Shown piece by piece: positions 57,749 through 64,000 of a DNA stretch of 64,000 nt (the stretch's first letter is position 1; each line of letters begins with the position of its first letter). Origin of the DNA: Shinella sp. XGS7 (lineage in GTDB: Bacteria; Pseudomonadota; Gammaproteobacteria; Burkholderiales; Burkholderiaceae_C); contig NZ_CP084758.1 of the NCBI RefSeq assembly GCF_020535565.1, positions 5,095,984 through 5,159,983 on the forward strand, read 5' to 3'. Under the pieces are notes generated by a model that worked only from the letters and a program-made list of their open reading frames with translations, had not been told where the DNA came from and made no database searches. Made by a program: the position numbers and the translations under genes.

Positions 57749-59587
57749 ATGTACCTGGCCAAGCTGGTCATCAAGAACTTTCGCAAGCTTGCGCATGCGG
57801 AGCTGTCATTTCAAGCCGGTCTTAACGTCCTGGTCGGCGGCAACAACGTCGGCAAGACGGCCGTAGTCGATGCCCTGCGCGCGCTGCTGGCTGGTCATGA
57901 CGAGCCTTACCCGCGCCTCGGCGAAGAGGACGTGCATCGTCCCAAGAGCGGCACGCCGACTGGCGACATCGTCTTCGAGTACGTGTTCAGCGGCCTCGAC
58001 GCCGACGATGAAGCTGACTTCCTGGCCGCCCTCGTGCCTGACCCGGCGGGCAAGCTCGACGCGCACATCAAGATCCGTTACTCGGACCCTGACAAGGGCG
58101 GCCGCCTGCGCGCCAAGCGCTGGTGCGGCGAGCACGAGGACGTCGGCCTGACAGCGGACATGATGGAAAACTTGAGGGGCGTGTACTTGCCGCCGCTGCG
58201 CGATGCGTCGCAAGGTCTCAGGCCCGGCAGGACCAGCCAGCTTGCGCGACTCCTGCAACTGCTCGCGGAGGAAGACGGCGTCAAAGGCATCGACAAAGCG
58301 CTGCAGGATCTCGACAAAGAGCTGAAGACGCACCTGCCCATCGTCAACACACAGAAAGCCATCGACACTCGGCACAAGATGATGCTGGGCACGCAGCTCG
58401 CGCAGCTGCTGGAAGTCGGTCTGAGCGCCAGCGACTTCAAGAGCTTGAAGTCCCGGTTGTCGTTGGTAGTGGACGACTTCGAGATCGAGCAGAACGGGTT
58501 GGGCTTCAACAACCTGATTTATATGGCCGTTGTGCTGAGTGAGCTGACCAAGAACCCGGACTCCTGCTACCGGGGGCTGATCGTTGAAGAGCCGGAGGCG
58601 CATCTGCATCCGCAGCTTCAAGCCGTGCTGCTGCAGTACCTGCAGTCCATCCAGGCCGTCGACGGCGAGAACCCCGTCCAGCTCTTCGTCACCAGCCACT
58701 CGCCGAACTTCGCGAGCATTGCCGACCTGGATAGCCTGGTGTGCCTCGTCGACACCGGCACCGCGGTCGAGACCTTCTTTCCCCGCAGCATTACTTTCGA
58801 CAAAGGTAAGCGCGAGAAGCTGGAACGCTACCTTGACGTCACGCGGGCCGAACTATTCTTCGCCCGCCGGGTCATCTTCGTCGAGGGCGCTGCCGAACTC
58901 ATGATGGTTGACGCTCTGGCCAAGCGCATGGACTGCAACCTGCGCCAGCATGGCGTGAGCCTGATCAGCGTCGAGGGACTGAACTTCGATTCATTCCTGC
59001 CCCTCTTCGGGGACAACGCGCTGAAGATCCCGGTAGCGGTCCTGACCGATGCCGACCCTGTGGCACCCAAAGCTCCCTCAGCACCAGCAACCGCAGCGCC
59101 AATCGCTTCGGCCATTCCGCTAGCAACGCCACCAGCCGCGGCTATCGACCCTGAAGACGAAGACGACGAGGACGCCGTGCCAGTCTATCCCGCGCCTGGA
59201 GACACCATCATCGTCTCGGCCAATACCGCCAAGATGAAGACCCGCGAGGATGACCACGTCAAGGTGTTCCATGGCCTCAAGACCTTCGAGTACGACTTGG
59301 CGCTGGAACCCGAGAACCGCACCGCCATGCTCAAGGCACTAGGGGAACTGCGGCCGAGGATCGCCAAATCCCTGACAACCACGGTCGCTGCCGAGGTCGG
59401 TGATGCGGCCCAGGCCAAGGCGTTGTTCTGCGGCATGTTCGAGCGCAAGCAGAGCAACGTCCAGAAAGGCAGCTTCGCCCAGTCGCTGGCGCAGGTCATT
59501 TCAGACAAGACTGTGCCCTTCAAGGTGCCGGCCTACATCCAGGCTGCCATCAAGCATGTTTGCAAAGTGGCGGCACCGGCGCCATGA
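57749..59587 (+). CDS. OLD-family ATPase/TOPRIM nuclease (GajA-like)
   Basis: 612 residues; AGGGAGAG lies just upstream of the ATG. The ABC-type ATPase has Walker A VGGNNVGKTAVVDALR (about 29-44), signature region LGFNNLIYMAVVLSEL, Walker B GLIVEEPEAHLHPQLQ and the switch-like TSHSPNFASI. The TOPRIM part has the metal Glu in IFVEGAAELMMVDALAKR and the acidic pair in VLTDADP. A Pro/Ala and acidic insert of about 45 residues follows DADP. Class 2 OLD nucleases beside a UvrD-like helicase make up Gabija phage-defence systems, which nick or degrade DNA when nucleotides fall. The next gene overlaps by four bases. Confidence 0.9.
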   Translation: MYLAKLVIKNFRKLAHAELSFQAGLNVLVGGNNVGKTAVVDALRALLAGHDEPYPRLGEEDVHRPKSGTPTGDIVFEYVFSGLDADDEADFLAALVPDPAGKLDAHIKIRYSDPDKGGRLRAKRWCGEHEDVGLTADMMENLRGVYLPPLRDASQGLRPGRTSQLARLLQLLAEEDGVKGIDKALQDLDKELKTHLPIVNTQKAIDTRHKMMLGTQLAQLLEVGLSASDFKSLKSRLSLVVDDFEIEQNGLGFNNLIYMAVVLSELTKNPDSCYRGLIVEEPEAHLHPQLQAVLLQYLQSIQAVDGENPVQLFVTSHSPNFASIADLDSLVCLVDTGTAVETFFPRSITFDKGKREKLERYLDVTRAELFFARRVIFVEGAAELMMVDALAKRMDCNLRQHGVSLISVEGLNFDSFLPLFGDNALKIPVAVLTDADPVAPKAPSAPATAAPIASAIPLATPPAAAIDPEDEDDEDAVPVYPAPGDTIIVSANTAKMKTREDDHVKVFHGLKTFEYDLALEPENRTAMLKALGELRPRIAKSLTTTVAAEVGDAAQAKALFCGMFERKQSNVQKGSFAQSLAQVISDKTVPFKVPAYIQAAIKHVCKVAAPAP

Positions 59588-61392
59588 GCGGCCTCACACC
59601 TGAACAGCAGGACGTCGTCGATGCGCCGATGGTGCCGCTGTGCGTCATCGCTTGCGCCGGTAGCGGCAAGACCAAGACCGCCGTTCATCGAGTTGTGCGG
59701 ATGCGGCGCAACCTTGGCGAAGCACGTGGCCGCGTGGCGCTGCTGTCGTTTTCCAATGTGGCTGTCGACACCTTCCGCAAGGCCTATGACGATCTGGCGA
59801 GCAGTCTGCCGCCCAGCGCCGGCCGATCGCGGGTCGACATCGACACGCTGGACGGCTTCATCACCACGAACGTCATCCGTCCGCACGGCCACCGGACCAT
59901 GAAGTCCCCGCGGGCGGCGTTCCTCGTGACTGGCGATGAAGCCTTCCTTGAAGGCTTCAAGTTCCCGACGTCGTCATTTCCTCAGTCGATCAAGGCGCTG
60001 AACCTAGCGTTCTTGAACGGAAAAGAGGTCTTCTTCTACATGTTCAACGACCAGGTCGACATTGTCGACGCATCCATCGCCCGCAACCTCATCGCGAAGC
60101 TGGGCCGCACAGGTGCGTATACCCACGACCTCGGGCGCTACTGGGCGTACAGGACGCTGAAGGAGCAGCCGAAACTGCTCGCGGCACTGTCGCGCCGCTA
60201 CCCGCACATCGTGATCGACGAGGCGCAGGACATCGGGTCGGTCCATCAAGCCGTTCTTGAGCTGCTGATTGGCGCCGGCTCGTGCGTGACGTTGATCGGC
60301 GACCCCAACCAGGGCATCTACGAGTTCGCGGGCGCCGACGGCAAGTTTCTCGTCGAATACCACCAGCGCGCCGGCGTCCAGCAGCACTCGCTGAAGAAGA
60401 ACTTCCGGTCTGCGCCCAGTATCGTGGACCTGGCCAATGGCCTTTGCGGCCGCGACGACGTCGCTGAGCGGACCGCGCCCGCCACGCCGCATGGCGCCTT
60501 CTTCACCGGCTACAAGGGCGACCAGCACCCCCAGCTCATCTCTTCATTCCAGGGCGCCATGTCAGCCGCCGGCGCAGACATCAAGCGATCCGCCGTCTTG
60601 TGCCGTGCCAAGAAGTTGGCCGGAACGCTTCGTGGTGACGAAGCGCCGGCCGGCCAAGGCCTAGTCAAGTTGTTCGCCGCCGCTGCAGTGCTGCGTGACC
60701 GGCGCAAGGATTACCTGAAGGCGTTCCAACGCGTCGCTGTCGCGGTGGTCGCGCTGTTGGACAACGCACCCCACGGCCTGGTGAGTCAGATCACCCAACC
60801 GTCAAACAAGCCGGATGACCGGGAACTGCGCAAAGTTATCTGGGCCTTCACGCGTGACCCGGCCAACGGCCTGCCGTCGGCGTCCCTAGTGGCCGATACG
60901 CAATGGCACGCCCAACTGCGGGCACGCATCAAGGTCTTGCTGGTCAATCTGGATACGAAATTCGGCCTCAAGCAGGTCGCGAACCTCGGCAACAAGCTTT
61001 CCAAGAAGGCGTTGCCGAGCACGCCACTTACCAGCGCTGCGGACCTGGCTGATGGCGACGCCACGGCTCTGCGAATCGACACCGTGCACAAGGCCAAGGG
61101 AGAAAGCCTAGACGCCGTCCTGTACGTGACCACCAAGGAGCACGCGCAGGCACTACTGGGGGGCGTCGCCACCGAGCTGGGCCGCATTGGCTACGTCGCG
61201 GCGACGCGGACCCGTAACCTGCTCTGGGTGGCCGTGCCGCACAACTCTTTGAAAGAACTTCGACCCCAGTTGCTGGCAAGAGGATTCAAGGAGGTGGGTA
61301 TCGCAGCGACGCCGACGCCCGCGGCCAAGTCGACGCATGAGGTGCTCTCGCCGTTGCCACTGAAGGCAACGAAGCCGCAGGCCAGTACCTGA
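59584..61392 (+). CDS. UvrD/Rep-like superfamily 1 helicase (GajB-like)
   Basis: 602 residues. Motifs in order: Q motif LTPEQQDVVDA, motif I IACAGSGKTKT, Ia ALLSFSNVAVDTF, motif II IVIDEAQDIG, motif III LIGDPNQGIYEFAGAD, motif IV LKKNFRS, motif V RIDTVHKAKGESLDA, motif VI VAATRTRNLLWVAVP. The set is complete, so an active ATP-dependent helicase is likely. ATGA overlap with the nuclease gene implies coupled translation and a two-protein complex. It is somewhat longer than typical GajB (about 500 residues). Confidence 0.9.
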   Translation: MSGLTPEQQDVVDAPMVPLCVIACAGSGKTKTAVHRVVRMRRNLGEARGRVALLSFSNVAVDTFRKAYDDLASSLPPSAGRSRVDIDTLDGFITTNVIRPHGHRTMKSPRAAFLVTGDEAFLEGFKFPTSSFPQSIKALNLAFLNGKEVFFYMFNDQVDIVDASIARNLIAKLGRTGAYTHDLGRYWAYRTLKEQPKLLAALSRRYPHIVIDEAQDIGSVHQAVLELLIGAGSCVTLIGDPNQGIYEFAGADGKFLVEYHQRAGVQQHSLKKNFRSAPSIVDLANGLCGRDDVAERTAPATPHGAFFTGYKGDQHPQLISSFQGAMSAAGADIKRSAVLCRAKKLAGTLRGDEAPAGQGLVKLFAAAAVLRDRRKDYLKAFQRVAVAVVALLDNAPHGLVSQITQPSNKPDDRELRKVIWAFTRDPANGLPSASLVADTQWHAQLRARIKVLLVNLDTKFGLKQVANLGNKLSKKALPSTPLTSAADLADGDATALRIDTVHKAKGESLDAVLYVTTKEHAQALLGGVATELGRIGYVAATRTRNLLWVAVPHNSLKELRPQLLARGFKEVGIAATPTPAAKSTHEVLSPLPLKATKPQAST

Positions 61393-61568
61393 TTTGATCG
61401 CGCAGCAGAAGCCTCCAATATCTCCGCGGCCCGTTGGCTCCGCCAGCAACTCGCTCGTCGATGAGCAGGCGTTGAACTCGCAGTCAGACACGGAGGTGTC
61501 GCAAAGCGGTCACTGGCGGCTGACAGCTGACAGCCTGAAGTTGCCATGCGTTGGCAAACGCTGTCCGT
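61393..61568. other. Spacer after the helicase gene, no gene seen
   Basis: No frame with a ribosome site or known motif. It separates the plus-strand defence locus from minus-strand gene remnants. Confidence 0.4.
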
Positions 61569-61796
61569 TCATTTCTCGCGCCTGAAATCCTCCTCCATCA
61601 GCACTGGCTTGCCCAGCGCCTCCCGCATGCGGTCCAGGACCCGGTTTCCCGCTCCGTCTCCTTCCTCAGGATCCCACATCACCACAGCCGGCGTAGTGGT
61701 GTACGCGGTGGGTACGCCGTTTTCGTAGTACACCTCGTGGATCGCACACTAGGCATCTTCGCCATGCCTGAAGGACATCACACGGTAGTTCCAAGT
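61569..61796 (-). pseudogene. Remnant of a small conserved hypothetical gene with an in-frame stop
   Basis: On the minus strand one frame reads TWNYRVMSFRHGEDA, a TAG, then CAIHEVYYENGVPTAYTTTP and AVVMWDPEEGDG, ending MREALGKPVLMEEDFRREK at a TGA (61569). The pattern W-N-Y-R-V-M with IHEVYY and ALxKPVL recalls small proteins annotated as hypothetical in Burkholderiales. One base change (TGG to TAG) explains the internal stop, and no start codon remains after the AAGGAG near the 5' end. It is probably dead. Confidence 0.7.
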
Positions 61797-61999
61797 GCTC
61801 CTTGAGGGCGAGGTTGCCCCGCCTTCTTGGCTGTCCGGCCGCGCTGACGAGCTCTCGCCCTCCGCCTCGCCTCAAAGGAGGCTTGCACATCCGCAGGCAG
61901 CGGCGCATCGAAGTCTTGCGGGACCTCCAGCTTGTCCTTGAGAAAGCCGAGGGTCCGGCCACTAGAGCTTGGGGGATCTGGCTCGGGCTTTTGGGTCAT
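61778..61999 (-). CDS. Antitoxin-like small protein or remnant
   Basis: 73 residues. The segment GRTLGFLKDKLEVPQDFDAP followed by LPADVQASFE resembles the C-terminal toxin-binding tail of Phd/VapB-type antitoxins (G-x-x-K-x-x-x-DFD-x-PLP). The usual N-terminal DNA-binding domain is missing and the basic tail (ARRRARARQRGRTAKK) is unusual, so this may be a truncated or frame-altered antitoxin. No toxin gene is visible beside it. Confidence 0.45.
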   Translation of the reverse strand: MTQKPEPDPPSSSGRTLGFLKDKLEVPQDFDAPLPADVQASFEARRRARARQRGRTAKKAGQPRPQGALGTTV

Positions 62000-62117
62000 G
62001 CCTGTGATTCTGCGCTCTCTGGCGCGGCATATTCATCGCGGCTCACAGGCTTCCCCTCCGCTTGGCGCTGCTACCCGCCACCACGCCGGCATTCCAACGC
62101 CATCCGCTCGAATTGGA

Positions 62118-62321
62118 TCAGCTCCGCACCGCGGCCTCAGCAGCCTCCCACGCCTCCCAGGTCGAGTCGCGCACCTCCAACCCCGGCAACGCCGACTCCA
62201 CTCCCGGCGGCACCGGCTCGTCCGAGATGCGACGACGAAACAGCATGTGGGTGGTGCTGAGCAGGCGCTCCAGTACGGGGTTCAGGTGGCGCACGGCGGG
62301 GATGGCCTGGGCTTGCTGCAT
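62118..62321 (-). CDS. Small hypothetical protein
   Basis: 67 residues with AAGGAG 7 bases before the ATG at 62321. The sequence contains IPAVRHLNPVLERLLSTTHM, then FRRRISDEPVPPGVE and LPGLEVRDSTWEAWEAAE. No domain was recognised. The good ribosome site and compact, balanced sequence favour a real gene. Confidence 0.55.
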   Translation of the reverse strand: MQQAQAIPAVRHLNPVLERLLSTTHMLFRRRISDEPVPPGVESALPGLEVRDSTWEAWEAAEAAVRS

Positions 62322-62500
62322 GGTGATCTCCTTGGCTTGGAAGAACTATCGGCGATGGCTCCCGCTGCATCCATCCTGCCGAGGGGTGGAACGTCCCCCC
62401 ATAAAGGGTGACCTATCCCGCCAGCCCCCGCTGCGCCGCGGTCCACCGGGTTGACATTTCCTCTTCTGAACGCGATGGTCCGTCCCACAGGAGCTCGCCC

Positions 62501-62767
62501 ATGAAATCCCCCCGCCACCGCATCACACCCCGCACCTATTCGGCCTTAGTCCAACGCGGCGGCTGTGTCGCCCTGCCGCCGGACCTGTCCACCTTCCGCC
62601 TGGGCCAGCGCGTCTATTTCCATGTCCGTGGCAAAGAGATCGCCTTCCAGGCCAAGCCGAAGCGTGCTGTGCGGGGACGCCTGCTCTCCAACCGCATCCG
62701 TCGCACCGTGCGGACCCTGGCTGCCTTCGGCCCGAGGACGCGCGACGCGTCCCGCGCCGCGGCATGA
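62501..62767 (+). CDS. Small basic hypothetical protein
   Basis: 88 residues from the ATG at 62501, with CAGGAG 7 bases upstream. It contains CVALPPDLSTFRLGQRVYFH, then VRGKEIAFQAKPKRAV: a short strand pattern that loosely recalls AbrB-like swapped-hairpin DNA-binding proteins, though that is weak. The rest is Arg-rich, suggesting nucleic-acid binding. It is convergent with the dnaE2 remnant. Confidence 0.5.
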   Translation: MKSPRHRITPRTYSALVQRGGCVALPPDLSTFRLGQRVYFHVRGKEIAFQAKPKRAVRGRLLSNRIRRTVRTLAAFGPRTRDASRAAA

Positions 62768-62782
62768 CGCGAGCCGCCACCT

Positions 62783-63651
62783 TCACCTGAAATCCCGGCT
62801 CCCCGTCCTGAGCCTGCCCAGCATCGGCGTCAGGTCGACCAAGAACCCGGCGATCAGGTTCATCACCTCGCCGTCGCGCTGCCAAGTGCCCTTCACTCCC
62901 AGCAGCCGCGCGTTGAGCATCACCTGGCGCTGGCGCTCCCAGATCGCCCGATGCACGATCACCTGCACATCGCCGGTCTCGTCTTCCAGCGAGATGAAGG
63001 TCGTGCCCTTGGCCGTCTCTGGCTGCTGCCGCGTGGTCACGATGCCGCAGGTCTTCACCGCGCGCCGGTCCCGTGCCTCGCGCAGATCGGCCGCCGTCAT
63101 GACTCCCTTGCGGGCCAGCAGCGGCCTCAGGATCGCGAGCGGGTGCCGCCGCAGCGTCAGGCCCAGCGCCGCATAGTCGAAGACCACCTCTTCTCCTTCA
63201 GGCGCCGCGGGCAACTCCAGGTAGTCCTCAGCCACCGGAGCCGCCCTGAGCAGCGCTGGCGTCGAGCGCAACGCAGCGGCGCCCCACACCTGCTGCCGGC
63301 GATGCCCGCTCAGGCTCATCAGCGCGTCCCCTGAAGCCAGCGCCGTCATCTGCTGCTGGTTCAGCCCGGCGCGCCGCGACAGGTCTCGGCACTGTCGAAC
63401 GGCGCCTGCCCACGAGCACAGGCGATGGCTCGCGCCGAGTCCTCCTGCAGCCCCTTGATGAGCCGCAGACCCAGCCGCACCACCAGGCCCTGGCCATGCG
63501 GCTCCAGCAAGCAGTCCCAGTCGCTGGCCATCACGTCCGGCGGCAGCACGACCACGCCGTTGCGCTTGGCGTCCTGCACCAGCCGGCTGGGGCTGTAGAA
63601 GCCCAGCGGCTGCGAGTTGAGCATCGCGGCCAGGAACTCGATGGGGTGGTG
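62783..63651 (-). pseudogene. dnaE2: dnaE2 (error-prone DNA polymerase alpha subunit) 3' remnant, frameshifted
   Basis: The minus strand reads HHPIEFLAAMLNSQPLGFYS, PSRLVQDAKRNGVVVLPPDV and ASDWDCLLEP (finger and palm-adjacent region of DnaE2). Near 63390 one G is missing, and the next frame continues DLSRRAGLNQQQMTALASGD, then SLSGHRRQQVWGAAAL, GVMTAADLREARDRRAVKTC and the OB-fold GTTFISLEDETGDVQVIVHR to the stop at 62783. Upstream of 63651 there is an immediate in-frame TGA and unrelated sequence, so the catalytic N-terminal two-thirds are missing. It cannot make a polymerase. Confidence 0.85.
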
Positions 63652-64000
63652 TCATGCTCGTTTCGTTGAATAACGGCGGAAGAGCTGCCACCCAGGTTCG
63701 TATTCCGAGCCGTGCGTTCAAGCACATGGCTCAGAATCAGTTGGCTCCCTGACATCACGTCAGCCCGGCAGCCCTCCACGCATTCGCTCAAGAAGAGTCC
63801 CCACCTGGCATCGGCCCTCCTCGCTGCCAAGCAGCGGGCCGGCGTAGCGCCGTTCAACGCTAACAGGGGCTCTGCAAGCCAAGCCTCAAGCCAAGCCGAT
63901 AGTGCGACCCGGTCCTGCTCCTCGCCGCTGGCATGGACCATCAAGGCCAACTTGTCCAGCAGTGCCGCCTTGGCATCAACGCTCTCAAAGTAGGACAGCT
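63531..64000 (-). CDS. Partial gene running off the right edge, Xre/MbcA/ParS-like C-terminus fused to debris
   Basis: The frame is open from the right edge. The visible part has LSYFESVDAKAALLDKLALM, then VALSAWLEAWLAEPLLALNG and ATPARCLAARR. W-L-x-x-P-x-x-x-L-x-G-x-x-P-x-x-x-L resembles the toxin-binding domain of MbcA/ParS/Xre-type antitoxins, but this is a weak match. After about 63655 the frame enters the dnaE2 remnant in the wrong frame until a stop at 63531, so the natural 3' end was lost at the recombination point. Confidence 0.4.
   Translation of the reverse strand, partial: LSYFESVDAKAALLDKLALMVHASGEEQDRVALSAWLEAWLAEPLLALNGATPARCLAARRADARWGLFLSECVEGCRADVMSGSQLILSHVLERTARNTNLGGSSSAVIQRNEHDTTPSSSWPRCSTRSRWASTAPAGWCRTPSATAWSCCRRT

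Noticed and set aside
62452..62480. TTGACA-like -35 element upstream of the small gene at 62501
   Set aside because: No convincing -10 element at the right distance, so it was not listed as a promoter.
1..64000. CRISPR arrays, tRNA or rRNA genes, and integrase or att sites
   Set aside because: No regularly spaced short repeats, cloverleaf genes, rRNA stretches or integrase genes were recognised by eye.

Overview
The window looks like a high-GC betaproteobacterium, probably Burkholderiales of the Roseateles/Pelomonas/Leptothrix kind. This is inferred from the very GC-rich codon use of the core genes, a PEP-CTERM protein, a DnaE2 remnant and LysR/GST/DoxX neighbourhoods. No rRNA, tRNA or CRISPR was seen.

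Region 1 (1-16.8 kb, GC-rich core). A Wsp-like chemosensory operon (partial CheW, TPR-CheR, CheW, CHASE3 chemoreceptor, CheA-receiver hybrid, CheB) ends in a five-receiver hybrid histidine kinase instead of a GGDEF protein. It is followed by a choice-of-anchor A/PEP-CTERM surface protein, a periplasmic solute-binding protein, an EptA-type phosphoethanolamine transferase, a J-domain protein, and a LysR regulator divergent from DoxX and GST genes.

Region 2 (17.4-45 kb, lower GC, accessory). This is the most unusual part. It holds eighteen small secreted proteins plus one decayed copy. Each has a Sec signal peptide, about 90-110 mature residues, cysteines, and a helix followed by a strand and a late cysteine. 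They surround two cassettes that encode SpvB-domain, FG-GAP/TcdB-middle and RHS/YD-repeat proteins, all with Sec signal peptides. Each RHS gene overlaps a small 3' gene that looks like an immunity gene. Cassette 1 is intact, with its SpvB and FG-GAP parts on separate genes. Cassette 2 has the two parts fused, is interrupted just after the signal peptide by a complete IS3-family element with a CCG target duplication, and its RHS gene has a one-base frameshift in a C run.

Region 3 (45-54.6 kb). A minus-strand operon encodes a type II secretion or pilus-type machine: PilO-like, GspC/PilP-like, lipoprotein secretin, cohesin-like protein, four pseudopilins, GspF, GspE and a PilM/PilN-like protein. 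The secretin and cohesin frames are separated by a one-base slip in a C8 tract. The machine directly adjoins the secreted-protein island, so it is a plausible (unproven) exporter for it.

Region 4 (54.9-61.4 kb). A plus-strand defence-like locus has an AAA+ ATPase, a three-helix membrane protein, two small basic or Pro/Ala-rich proteins, and an OLD-family ATPase/TOPRIM nuclease overlapping a UvrD-like helicase. The last two are the Gabija (GajA/GajB) arrangement.

Region 5 (61.4-64 kb). This is gene debris: an antitoxin-like remnant, a small pseudogene, two small hypotheticals, and a 5'-truncated, frameshifted dnaE2 remnant fused to a partial antitoxin-like gene running off the right edge.
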